A stretch of 64,000 nucleotides of DNA from Fortiea contorta PCC 7126 (GTDB lineage: Bacteria; Cyanobacteriota; Cyanobacteriia; Cyanobacteriales; Nostocaceae): contig NZ_KB235930.1 in the NCBI RefSeq assembly GCF_000332295.1, positions 4,181,895 to 4,245,894 on the forward strand, given 5' to 3'. Below the pieces are notes generated by a model that saw only the letters and a program-made list of their open reading frames with translations, did no database searches and was not told the origin of the DNA. Of the stretch, positions 9,348-17,512 are shown in pieces. The position numbers were made by a program, and so were the translations under genes. How positions within the stretch are numbered: the first letter of the stretch is position 1; each line of letters begins with the position of its first letter.

Positions 9348-9698
9348 ATAAACCCATGAGTGTTAAGTGCGGAGGAACCCTACAACGCACTGGCTCCTCT
9401 GCACTCAAGACTCTCCCTCGCTGCGCTCCAATTCAAAATTATTAATTCAAAATTCTTGCATTAATTAAACTTTCTTTTTTCCAATTTTTATAGCAGTTCC
9501 CAATTAGATGAGGTAGAGCCTAGCTAGTACAAGAAGGCTGAAGTATAAAGTATGAATTATGAAAGTAAGAGGTATATACTATATGCTTTTTACAGTTCTA
9601 CAATAGTAGCCTTATTTATACCGTGCTGTACTAGTCTCCATATCCTATTTTCTAGCCACTAACCTCAATAATCTAAAATCCTCGCATCGAGTGACGCT
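9348..9698. other. Intergenic region without recognisable gene
   Basis: About 350 bases, A+T-rich after 9430, with short direct repeats of AATTCAAAAT near 9430-9455. No open frame with a ribosome-binding site and no hairpin followed by a U-tract was seen. The promoter of the aldo/keto reductase gene is expected here. Confidence 0.5.
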
Positions 9699-10823
9699 AT
9701 GCAATACCGACGCTTTGGTAAAACTAATTTAAACTTATCTGTTTTTTCTCTAGGTGCAATGCGCTACCTAGTTAATCAAGAAAATGTTCAACAAACTATT
9801 GAGCAAGCTTTAGCCCTAGGCATTAATCATATAGAAACAGCTAGAGGATACGGTAAAAGTGAAGAATATTTGGGAGCAGCGCTCAAAACAGGGTTATCTG
9901 TACCCCGTTCCCAACTCTACATCACCACCAAAATTCCTCCTACACCCGATGCTGACACCATGCATCGATTTATTGATGAATCCTTGGAAAAATTGCAACT
10001 CGATTATCTAGATTGCTTAGGAATTCATGGCTTGAATACTTGGGAACATTTAGAGTTAGTTAAAACCGGCTGCATACAGGCTGTAGAAGCAGCTGTGGAT
10101 GATGGAAGGATAAAACATGTAGGCTTTTCTAGCCACGGTTCATTAGAAGTAATTCAGGCGGCAATTAACACAGATTTATTTGAATTTGTCAATCTGCATT
10201 ATTACTATTTTTTCCAACGAAATGCACCAGCAATTAAGTTAGCAGTTGAGAAAGATATGGGCGTTTTTATCATTTCTCCTGCAGACAAAGGAGGAAGACT
10301 CTACAGTCCACCACCAAAACTACAACAATTGTGTCAACCGTTTTCACCTCTAGAATTAAATTATCGATTTTTACTCAGCGATCCGCGAATTACAACCTTG
10401 AGTGTAGGGCCAGCTAACCCAGAAGAATTAATTAACCCGTTGCAGGTTGCTGATAATTGCGGCGAACTGAGTACAGCAGAAATATCAGCTTTTCAAAGAT
10501 TAGAAAATCAGCAAAAAAATGCTTTATTAACTGACAAATGCAGTCAGTGTTTCGCTTGTTTGCCTTGTCCTGAAAACATCCATATACCAGAGGTATTACG
10601 ATTACGAAATTTGTCTATAGCTTACGATATGACAGATTATGGACAATATCGTTATGGCATGTTTGAAAATGCAGGTCATTGGTTTCCCGGAATGAAAGCT
10701 AACCGCTGTACAGAATGCGGTGATTGTTTACCAAGATGTCCTGAAGAATTAAATATTCCAGCTTTATTGCAAGATGCTCATGAGACATTAAATGGCAAAG
10801 CTGGGAGAAGATTGTGGGGATAA
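9699..10823 (+). CDS. Aldo/keto reductase with C-terminal 4Fe-4S ferredoxin domain
   Basis: A 374-residue protein. Residues 1-250 form the NADPH-dependent TIM barrel, starting MQYRRFGKTNLNLSVFSLGAMR, with the catalytic Tyr in ETARGYG, Lys in TTKIPP and a His in GIHGLN. Residues 280-365 carry two Cys clusters, CSQCFACLPCP and CTECGDCLPRCP, typical of 4Fe-4S ferredoxin domains. This fused architecture is common in cyanobacteria and clostridia and suggests an electron-transfer-linked reductase; the substrate is unknown. It stands alone. Confidence 0.9.
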   Translation: MQYRRFGKTNLNLSVFSLGAMRYLVNQENVQQTIEQALALGINHIETARGYGKSEEYLGAALKTGLSVPRSQLYITTKIPPTPDADTMHRFIDESLEKLQLDYLDCLGIHGLNTWEHLELVKTGCIQAVEAAVDDGRIKHVGFSSHGSLEVIQAAINTDLFEFVNLHYYYFFQRNAPAIKLAVEKDMGVFIISPADKGGRLYSPPPKLQQLCQPFSPLELNYRFLLSDPRITTLSVGPANPEELINPLQVADNCGELSTAEISAFQRLENQQKNALLTDKCSQCFACLPCPENIHIPEVLRLRNLSIAYDMTDYGQYRYGMFENAGHWFPGMKANRCTECGDCLPRCPEELNIPALLQDAHETLNGKAGRRLWG

Positions 10824-10898
10824 TTTAATAGTTATCAATTATAAGTTTTCAGTTGCTCCAAAGACGCTAAACTAATTTTAGGTATTGGGAAAAAAACT

Positions 10899-11516
10899 AT
10901 GCAAGTAACACAACAGCGATACTTCACCCCAGAGGAATATCTGCAACTAGAAGAAGCTGCTGACTACAAAAGTGAATATATTGACGGAGAAATAATTCCT
11001 ATGGCGGGTGGAACAATCAATCATAACCAAATAGCCCTGAACTTAAGTACAGAGTTAAATTTTGCTTTCAAAAAGCAAAATAATAGAGTTTATATGGGTG
11101 ATGTGCGCCTGTGGACACCACCCAAGCGTACCTACACGTATCCAGATGTAATGATTCTAGTGGATGAACCTGAATTTTGGAATAACCGCAAAGATATAAT
11201 TGTCAATCCACAGGTAATTATTGAGGTGTTATCAAAATCAACCGCAGCCTATGACAGTGAAGATAAATTTCAGGCTTACCGAACAATTCCTACCTTCCAA
11301 GAATATCTTTTGATTGACCAAAACCGGATTCACATAGATCAGTTTTCTAAAACTGGTAAAAAGCAATGGACGCTGCGTGAATATGACGAAGAAGACGAGA
11401 AAGTTTCTCTTGTCACAGTACCTTTTGAAATTTCTTTAGAGGATGTATATAACAAGGTTAAATTTGAGGTTGTAGAATTTGCAGAGGAAAGAGTTGATGG
11501 TGAGGAGTTGGGGTGA
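10899..11516 (+). CDS. Uma2 family (DUF820) predicted endonuclease
   Basis: A 205-residue Uma2 protein, a family hugely expanded in cyanobacteria with a PD-(D/E)XK nuclease fold. It shows the N-terminal FTPEEYLQLEEA, the central TYPDVMIL with the putative catalytic Asp, VIIEVLSKSTAAYD with the Glu, and the FQAYRTIPTFQEYLLID segment. The biological role of Uma2 proteins is unresolved. It appears monocistronic, 75 bases after the reductase gene. Confidence 0.9.
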   Translation: MQVTQQRYFTPEEYLQLEEAADYKSEYIDGEIIPMAGGTINHNQIALNLSTELNFAFKKQNNRVYMGDVRLWTPPKRTYTYPDVMILVDEPEFWNNRKDIIVNPQVIIEVLSKSTAAYDSEDKFQAYRTIPTFQEYLLIDQNRIHIDQFSKTGKKQWTLREYDEEDEKVSLVTVPFEISLEDVYNKVKFEVVEFAEERVDGEELG

Positions 11517-11582
11517 GCGATCGCTTCCTTGCTCGATTTATCTATTTATTTTAAAAAGACCAGTTTAATAATTGTTTGACGA

Positions 11583-12002
11583 TTAATCTAAGACTTCAGC
11601 TAATGCATTAACAACTGCATTTCTGGCTGCAATTTTATCCAGGTATTTTTGAGCATCTTCTTGCCCAAAATGCTTTTTGAGAGTCAAATACTGGTTGATG
11701 GGTGCATAGTATAGCAAAATCACAGCTTCATAAGTACCGTCTTCTGGTAAGCAAATTTGCCAAGTTTGTAGAGTATAAATATCCGCCTCATCGTTTGACC
11801 TACCATGTCCTAAAACCCTAACAAAATAATGTCCCTGCTGTTTTTCTACATCTCTATTTAAATCTCTAATAAAATTATCAAGAGACATGCGCGCATGTCC
11901 GCTACCATTAAGAGATAGGCAAGGGGATGAAGGCATTGTCTGGGAAATAAATTTTATGTTTGGGGGTTCATCAGTCCAGTCTTCACACAATAATCTATTC
12001 AT
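11583..12002 (-). CDS. Hypothetical protein, 139 aa
   Basis: A soluble 139-residue protein that I do not recognise. It has no signal peptide or membrane segment. The C-terminal half (LTLKKHFGQEDAQKYLDKIAARNAVVNALAEVLD) is predicted helical. It follows the 72-aa gene by two bases on the same strand, so the two form an operon. It is the last coding unit before the IS copy that marks the change to plasmid-like gene content. Confidence 0.6.
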   Translation of the reverse strand: MNRLLCEDWTDEPPNIKFISQTMPSSPCLSLNGSGHARMSLDNFIRDLNRDVEKQQGHYFVRVLGHGRSNDEADIYTLQTWQICLPEDGTYEAVILLYYAPINQYLTLKKHFGQEDAQKYLDKIAARNAVVNALAEVLD

Positions 12003-12004
12003 AA

Positions 12005-12223
12005 TTAACTCCAGAATTTAAATCTGCAGTCATATTCTTTGCCGTCTATCTTAGTAGCTTTGGAGTCAAATCCGTCATAGGCTTTTGCTTCTTCTTTACA
12101 TATCTCTTCAGCTTGATCATCACTACTTGCTTGGATAGGAATCATTTCTTCTTGTAATGTCGCTTCTTCGTTGGGCAGATAATTACCGTAATCTTGACTA
12201 CCTTTCTTGCTAAACCAACCCAT
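12005..12223 (-). CDS. Hypothetical protein, 72 aa
   Basis: A small acidic protein beginning MGWFSKKGSQDYGNYLPNEE and ending FKFWS. Not recognised. It is directly upstream of the 139-aa gene with a two-base gap. Its start codon lies 30 bases from the end of IS4-family copy 1, so its native promoter may have been displaced by the insertion or rearrangement. Confidence 0.55.
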   Translation of the reverse strand: MGWFSKKGSQDYGNYLPNEEATLQEEMIPIQASSDDQAEEICKEEAKAYDGFDSKATKIDGKEYDCRFKFWS

Positions 12224-12252
12224 TTTATTTATCCTCGAATTATGCTTGATAG

Positions 12253-13523
12253 CTGAAGGGGAGACGAAATAAGCTACAATATAGATTCAATAAGCTTCAT
12301 GGCTCTTAAACCTTGTTGATAATGCTTCCACTTATTACGATTAATTCTCATTAATTGTGTGACTAAATCAATACAGCTATCCTTGAAATGTACCCATGTT
12401 TGACCATATAAGCCGATATAAAAACTACTGTGTCTCCGTTGAGAACGACTCCTTTCTTTAATCCGAGCTATATATTTTTGGATTCCTTTGCGTTTAATAA
12501 GTTGACCATTAATTGTTGCAGAGGTGTAAGCGATCGCTATCAACAAAACTAGAGAAATAAAACGTTCACCTTGAACATTAGTGTTTTCTAAGTTATAGCC
12601 ACCTGTTTTGAAATCTCTAAACATTTCTTCAATATCAAATCGCTTTTTGTAAGCAGCAATTGCTGACTCTAGGGTGTCAAAATTTGTTAAAATAAACCAT
12701 GCTTCTTTGGGTGCTACTCCGTTAATTTTACGTTGCCACTTACCAGCCACATTAAAACTGATAAAACCCTGAGTCTTTGTTACCTTAACTCCCTTGATAA
12801 AAAAAGATACTCCAGGAGTTAATCCTAAACTGCTTAACTCCATAAACATATCTTGTTTAATTTCTACAAATTCATTCTTTTTCAATCGCAAACAAAAATA
12901 TACATCCTTGCTCTGAAGGTACTTTGCTAGTTTTACCGAGCAAAATTCTCTATCCCCCAACACACAGATTTTATAATCTTTCAATATTGCTATAACTGGC
13001 GATAATATTTTCTGCTGTTCCGTGAGATTACTACTACCTAATTTGGGCAGCAAACTAAAATATATTGGTATGGCTCTTTTATCCCAAATCACGCTGACCA
13101 TTAATAAGTTTATCCGACTCCAATTAGTCCTATCAATTGCTATATAAATAATTTTTTCATTCTGGAAGTAGTTTGCTATTAGTTCTTGAATAATTGGCAA
13201 CCAAACTTTTTCAATTGTGAGATTTGGTAATGATAAAAATCTTTGTATTCTTTTTCTTCTGCTTTCAAATTTAATTCCCAAAGGTAGCGCATTCGCTAAT
13301 TTTTCTAAAGTTACTTCTTTGATTGACTGCAACAGATGTATCAAAATTTTTAGCAACAGATATTCTGCTAAACTCAATTGACTTTTTAAGTGCTTTTGGT
13401 ACAATATAGCTAACATTATCATTAAGTAGGTCTTATTGACAAAACTAGACCTACCTTTTTCTATCACAAAACGCTACCCATCTTATACACCAAGCTTTTT
13501 AGGCTGTTTCGTCTCCCCTCCAG
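12253..13523 (-). mobile_element. IS4-family insertion sequence, copy 1 (1,271 bp, complete)
   Basis: A complete element bounded by CTGAAGGGGAGACGAAA on the left and the inverted form of CTGGAGGGGAGACGAAA on the right. These ends match the five other copies in this window. The nine-base flanks are GCTTGATAG on the left and ATGATTGAG on the right, so there is no target-site duplication. It removes the native 3' end of the family B polymerase gene and lies at the change from chromosomal to plasmid-like genes. Confidence 0.93.
12274..13467 (-). CDS. IS4-family transposase (copy 1)
   Basis: A 397-residue DDE transposase started by GTG. Catalytic Asp residues appear in IAIDRTNW and VLGDREFCS, and the YREK signature of the IS4 family is present in YKKRFDIEEMFRDFK. 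The frame is open throughout, so this copy can be functional. It is identical in protein sequence to copy 2 at 19990. Confidence 0.95.
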   Translation of the reverse strand: MIEKGRSSFVNKTYLMIMLAILYQKHLKSQLSLAEYLLLKILIHLLQSIKEVTLEKLANALPLGIKFESRRKRIQRFLSLPNLTIEKVWLPIIQELIANYFQNEKIIYIAIDRTNWSRINLLMVSVIWDKRAIPIYFSLLPKLGSSNLTEQQKILSPVIAILKDYKICVLGDREFCSVKLAKYLQSKDVYFCLRLKKNEFVEIKQDMFMELSSLGLTPGVSFFIKGVKVTKTQGFISFNVAGKWQRKINGVAPKEAWFILTNFDTLESAIAAYKKRFDIEEMFRDFKTGGYNLENTNVQGERFISLVLLIAIAYTSATINGQLIKRKGIQKYIARIKERSRSQRRHSSFYIGLYGQTWVHFKDSCIDLVTQLMRINRNKWKHYQQGLRAMKLIESIL

Positions 13524-15289
13524 ATGATTGAGAGAATTTCATCTCGTTTATTGGTAATCAGTCCTAAATAGTAGCTACTGGAATATGGGGCAGAATTGGT
13601 AATTCCTTGAAAACCCTGATAGAAAGTGACAATATCACCAGTATTACCAAGAGCAAGAAGAGTCTTTTCGCCTTTTTTTATTTTGCGTGTGATTTGCAAT
13701 TCTTCAAGTGGGAATTCCCCAGAAGCAATGATTTTTGTCAGTTCTTGGTAGTATTTCTCGGCGCTGACTTTCGACTCCAGATATTGAGTAAGGTAATTCA
13801 AAGGAAACTGCTTCTCAAGACGAGAGCGATCGCGTTTACGCCACGAACCTTTAGTGGTGATTTTCCCATCTTCGTGCCAAAGGATATAGTTCTTGGCTCC
13901 TCTGGTAGGAACAAACATAGCTTTGGCTAGAACTTCCAATTCTATATTGATACCATGTGGTAAAGAATTCTGTAGATTTTCAAACACCATTAACGGTTTG
14001 GGATGAGAGAAGAAAATACCATCAGTATCAGATTCCACCTGCACACCCCCTGCTTTCTCAATCACATCAATCATGAATCGCAGTATGCGTCTGCCGTAAG
14101 CTGTTACTAGTGCAGCAGCTTCCATATCATTAAAGCCAACACCAGAAGTACCATAAAAGCCAAACAAGGAGTTAATCAGTTCTTTGAGAGAACCTTCCGC
14201 TTGTTTGACACTCATATCCCCAGCTTTCCCCAGTTGTTTGAGTTTGAGACGTTCTTTGGTGAGATACTCTAGAATACTCAATCCTACTCGGCGTGTATCC
14301 TTGCGAGAGCAAATGCCATATTTAAGCATGATGCTGGGGTAGAGGCTGGAAACATCGATTTTGGCAATGCTGCGGTGCAATCCAGATATCGATATCACCA
14401 AACCCCCCTCAAACTTCATCTTGCGATCGGTTGTTGGTTCATAACTTGGGTATTGGCTTTCTAGTACCCGTTGCCATTTAGTACCATTGCCAGTTAGAGA
14501 AAGCTGTTGCAGATTCATCCTTGGTACTATCAGAGACTCATAGTGATAGGAAGGAACCAATTTATCAGCAATCAGTTTCGTGTCTTCCAAATCATAAATC
14601 AGGTACTCCCTAATTTTTTGCCATCCCCTAGAACCTGAACCACCACTCCAACACTGTTGAATTTCTTGGTGAGTTAGCACCAATCTTTCATGCTCTCTTA
14701 ACCCCATCTGCAATACAACTTTTTTGAGGGAATGGCTATTAAAGAGAGATTTGATTACAAAATCCCACCTTAATACACAGATATATACATCAACGTGTTG
14801 GCTATTTCTAATGAATATTTCTCGAATCTCAATCGGCTTGCCAAATACCTGTGCCGTTCTGATAGTTCTAGATTTAGAGGAGATTGTGAATGGATGTGGT
14901 ATGCCATTGATTTTGCACCGATGAATGATAAATGGTAAATCGAATTCTGTACCGTTATATGTCAGAACTACATCAGGTGATGTGCGCTGAAAATGGGAGA
15001 TAAATTGGAGAAGCAATTTTGATTCATCTTCTTCCATGAATACAAAATACTCCCCCAATTCATTCATGCATCCTATAGCTAAAATGCGCTCAGTTCCAGA
15101 TATCAGCCCTGATGTTTCAATATCAAGTATCATCTGTTTCAGGGTATTATATGGCTTAATTGTTCTTATTGGTTGCCATTTTGGATGTTCTGCATCGTCT
15201 GTATAAAAGATATCTAGTTTGTTTTCTTGAACTACAATTTTGTTGCCACTTTTGGTAATAAAGTTACGAGGATTGTAAGCAGCATCCAT
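13499..15289 (-). CDS. Family B DNA polymerase, C-terminus replaced by IS sequence
   Basis: A 596-residue family B (PolB-type) polymerase with a proofreading domain. Exo I is LDIETSG (55-61), Exo II YNGTEFD (111-117) and Exo III Y232/D236. Polymerase motif A is DVSSLYPS (312-319), motif B lies around K362-G380 (NSLFGFYG) and motif C is DTDG (421-424). All key acidic residues are present. The last seven residues, WRGDETA, and the stop are encoded by IS copy 1, so the native C-terminus is lost; the catalytic core remains. It is last in a minus-strand set with DUF6876, DnaX-like and DnaN-like genes, suggesting a plasmid-encoded replisome. Confidence 0.9.
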   Translation of the reverse strand: MDAAYNPRNFITKSGNKIVVQENKLDIFYTDDAEHPKWQPIRTIKPYNTLKQMILDIETSGLISGTERILAIGCMNELGEYFVFMEEDESKLLLQFISHFQRTSPDVVLTYNGTEFDLPFIIHRCKINGIPHPFTISSKSRTIRTAQVFGKPIEIREIFIRNSQHVDVYICVLRWDFVIKSLFNSHSLKKVVLQMGLREHERLVLTHQEIQQCWSGGSGSRGWQKIREYLIYDLEDTKLIADKLVPSYHYESLIVPRMNLQQLSLTGNGTKWQRVLESQYPSYEPTTDRKMKFEGGLVISISGLHRSIAKIDVSSLYPSIMLKYGICSRKDTRRVGLSILEYLTKERLKLKQLGKAGDMSVKQAEGSLKELINSLFGFYGTSGVGFNDMEAAALVTAYGRRILRFMIDVIEKAGGVQVESDTDGIFFSHPKPLMVFENLQNSLPHGINIELEVLAKAMFVPTRGAKNYILWHEDGKITTKGSWRKRDRSRLEKQFPLNYLTQYLESKVSAEKYYQELTKIIASGEFPLEELQITRKIKKGEKTLLALGNTGDIVTFYQGFQGITNSAPYSSSYYLGLITNKRDEILSIIWRGDETA

Positions 15290-15292
15290 TGT

Positions 15293-15658
15293 TTATTCAG
15301 TGAAGTAGTTAGTGTTTCCTAATTTCCGCATTCGGAAAACGATTGAGTTGATTTCCAAAAAGTAGTGTAGAGAAGGATGCTGAGATAGGAAATAGTCGAA
15401 ATCATCTAAACTAGTAATGGTCAATTCTTGAGGTAGTATGCGTCCTTCCAGATTAAGAGAGATTTTGGGGTAGTTTCGTGGATCGTATCTAGCTAATGAT
15501 TCATATCTAGATATTTTCTGCAAATGGTAAGTAATGGAATTGATATTTAGGTAATAATCTGTGGTTGAGTGAGTGTAGATAAATTCACCCAATTCTTCCA
15601 CTTTATTTAGTTGTTGATGATGGACTGTTTTATCTTCAGTTTGACAAGAAATTTCCAT
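15293..15658 (-). CDS. Hypothetical protein in replisome operon, 121 aa
   Basis: A 121-residue protein, not recognised. It seems to contain two related halves: DYYLNINSITYHLQKISRYES and LHYFLEINSIVFRMRKLGN are similar, which suggests an internal duplication of about 60 residues. It lies three bases before the polymerase gene and two bases after the DUF6876 gene, so it belongs to the same transcript. A role in replication is only guilt by association. Confidence 0.65.
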   Translation of the reverse strand: MEISCQTEDKTVHHQQLNKVEELGEFIYTHSTTDYYLNINSITYHLQKISRYESLARYDPRNYPKISLNLEGRILPQELTITSLDDFDYFLSQHPSLHYFLEINSIVFRMRKLGNTNYFTE

Positions 15659-15660
15659 GC

Positions 15661-16023
15661 TTAATACTCACTCGGTAGCATCAATACTGTTTGGCAGACA
15701 TAAAGCTTGATTTGTTGTAGGGGAAAGTCGGTAAATTCTATGTTTTGCACTACATCTGGATGACAATCTGAATCAACACCACAAGTGAGAACTGCTGTTT
15801 TATCGGTATTAACTTCCAATTGCCAAAGTTGAAATTCTTTGAGTTCTGGATGTTTCGATAAAAGTTCATTTGTTTGATAAGAGGCAATAGCATCAATCAG
15901 CCAATAGGCTTGAGCTTCTTCCGCTACAAATTGGATACCCTCTGTATATAAGAGTTTCTTAGACCAGTGTTTAAAGTTTGTAGAAGAACCTGTGAAGTGG
16001 GCTAAATCGTCTTGGTTAATCAT
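15661..16023 (-). CDS. DUF6876 family protein
   Basis: A 120-residue protein starting MINQDDLAHFTGSSTNFKHW, with the motifs YWLIDAIASYQ, FQLWQLEV, TDFPLQQIKLYV and the C-terminal LPSEY. These match the DUF6876 family as I remember it, a small family frequent on plasmids and phages with no known function. It sits between the DnaX-like gene and the polymerase gene on the same strand, behind a terminator-like hairpin. Confidence 0.75.
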   Translation of the reverse strand: MINQDDLAHFTGSSTNFKHWSKKLLYTEGIQFVAEEAQAYWLIDAIASYQTNELLSKHPELKEFQLWQLEVNTDKTAVLTCGVDSDCHPDVVQNIEFTDFPLQQIKLYVCQTVLMLPSEY

Positions 16024-16084
16024 GATTTAAGTTGTGTGTTATAACTTCAATAGCAAAAGGCGTTAGCCATCAATTGCTGATAAC

Positions 16085-16106
16085 AAAAAGCCCCTCATTT
16101 TGAGGG
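16085..16106 (-). terminator. Rho-independent terminator after dnaX-like gene
   Basis: Read on the minus strand, CCCTCA-AAA-TGAGGGG forms a short stem followed by CTTTTTG. It lies 27 bases after the DnaX-like stop codon and before the DUF6876 gene, so it should end or attenuate transcription from upstream and would make the DUF6876/polymerase unit partly independent. Confidence 0.7.
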
Positions 16107-16132
16107 ATTGGCAATCAGAATTTGTGAGAGTT

Positions 16133-17437
16133 TTACCTGGAAGCTATCAACTGTCCTACCATTTCTACCCAAGCGGGCGCTTTTTTTCCATTAATTGGTG
16201 TGAGAGAATTCCACTGTTGTTGCAGAGATTCGATGCTCATCTGAGGTAGTTGTTCTTGCGCCCAGGCGATCGCATCACCAGGTGTTTTCCAGTTAGTCCA
16301 CGGTGGATTGTCTCTCATGGGAATGAATGTAGCCGGAGTAGTACAGTTAGCAGAAGGTAGCAGCCCCAGAATGATCACCTCTAGCCATAATTGTGGTTGA
16401 GTGGAAAGCTTCACTTGCACTTCGGATTGTCTGAGATGTTGTTGGGCGAGTAAGATGGTTGTGCTATCCCAATTTTTCGTGATTTCACACAATTCCTTCC
16501 AAGTGTCTTCAGTAAGTGTCACCATCTTTTGATTGTTGGGAGATGTTTTGGCAATCAACATATCTCTCAAGAAGCTGGTGAGATTTTGCAGAATTACCAG
16601 TGGTTCTTTACCCCACTCCAGTAAATTGCGAATAATCGCAATCACTGCATCACTGTTATTTTCTTGAATCCTCTCCACCAGTGTTAGCAATTCGTACTCT
16701 GGTACAGTACCTGCTAATTCCCATACCCAATTAGGGGTGATAGTAGTGTTAAGCAGACTGAGTTGATCTAGCAAACACTCAGCATCCCTCAAACATCCAG
16801 AAGACATTTGTGCTACCAGCAGCAGCGCTTCTGGAGTAATATCGATTATTTCCTCAGAGATAATGTAGTTTAGGTGTTTCACCATATCATCAACACCAAT
16901 TCTTTTAAAATCGAACCTTTGGCATCGAGAGGCAATGGTGGTAGGTACTTTGTGAACTTCTGTGGTGCAGAGGACAAATACTACATTACGAGGAGGTTCT
17001 TCCAAAGTCTTGAGAAGAGCCTGGAATGCTTGGGAACTGAGACTATGTACCTCATCCAGAACGTACACCTTGTAACGACTGTTGACAGGTGCAACATAAA
17101 CACGGTCGATAATCTGCCTGATATTCTCTACGCCAGAGTTGCTAGCAGCATCTATTTCTACTACATCCAGAGATAATCCACTAGCGATCGCACTACATGA
17201 ATCGCATTGCCCACAGGGTTCAGGAGTGGAAGAGTCACCATGTTGACAGTTGAGAGATTTTGCCAGAATGCGAGCGCTGGAGGTTTTTCCTGTGCCTCTT
17301 GGGCCTGTGAACAGATACGCCGGGGCAATTCTCTTTGAAGTGATGGCGTTGGTGAGTGTGGTAGCGATCGCTTGTTGACCAACAAGTTGAGCAAAGGATT
17401 GAGGACGATATTTGAGATGAAGTGGTTGGTATGTCAT
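16133..17437 (-). CDS. DnaX-type clamp loader subunit (DNA polymerase III gamma-like)
   Basis: A 434-residue AAA+ clamp loader protein. It has Walker A GPRGTGKT (45-52), a Zn module Cys64/Cys75/Cys78/Cys81, Walker B VYVLDEVHSL (about 124-133), and the SRCQRF arginine-finger motif. It ends after the collar domain and lacks the long tau extension of chromosomal DnaX proteins, so it resembles the gamma form. Together with the clamp and family B polymerase on the same strand it should load the clamp for a plasmid-specific replisome. The start is ATG at 17437, preceded by two tandem 17-base repeats. Confidence 0.92.
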   Translation of the reverse strand: MTYQPLHLKYRPQSFAQLVGQQAIATTLTNAITSKRIAPAYLFTGPRGTGKTSSARILAKSLNCQHGDSSTPEPCGQCDSCSAIASGLSLDVVEIDAASNSGVENIRQIIDRVYVAPVNSRYKVYVLDEVHSLSSQAFQALLKTLEEPPRNVVFVLCTTEVHKVPTTIASRCQRFDFKRIGVDDMVKHLNYIISEEIIDITPEALLLVAQMSSGCLRDAECLLDQLSLLNTTITPNWVWELAGTVPEYELLTLVERIQENNSDAVIAIIRNLLEWGKEPLVILQNLTSFLRDMLIAKTSPNNQKMVTLTEDTWKELCEITKNWDSTTILLAQQHLRQSEVQVKLSTQPQLWLEVIILGLLPSANCTTPATFIPMRDNPPWTNWKTPGDAIAWAQEQLPQMSIESLQQQWNSLTPINGKKAPAWVEMVGQLIASR

Positions 17438-17438
17438 T

Positions 17439-17472
17439 CTTTCAAATGCAGATATCTTTCAAATGCAGATAT
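17439..17472. repeat. Tandem 17-bp direct repeat directly upstream of dnaX-like start
   Basis: Two perfect copies of CTTTCAAATGCAGATAT abut head to tail, ending one base from the DnaX-like start codon (minus strand). Each copy, read in the gene's direction, ends in GAAAG, so the proximal one may supply the ribosome-binding site. This could be a binding site for a regulator or just a local duplication. Confidence 0.75.
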
Positions 17473-17512
17473 ATTGAATGCTCCCAAGCTCATATATCAC
17501 TAGAGAGCTTAG

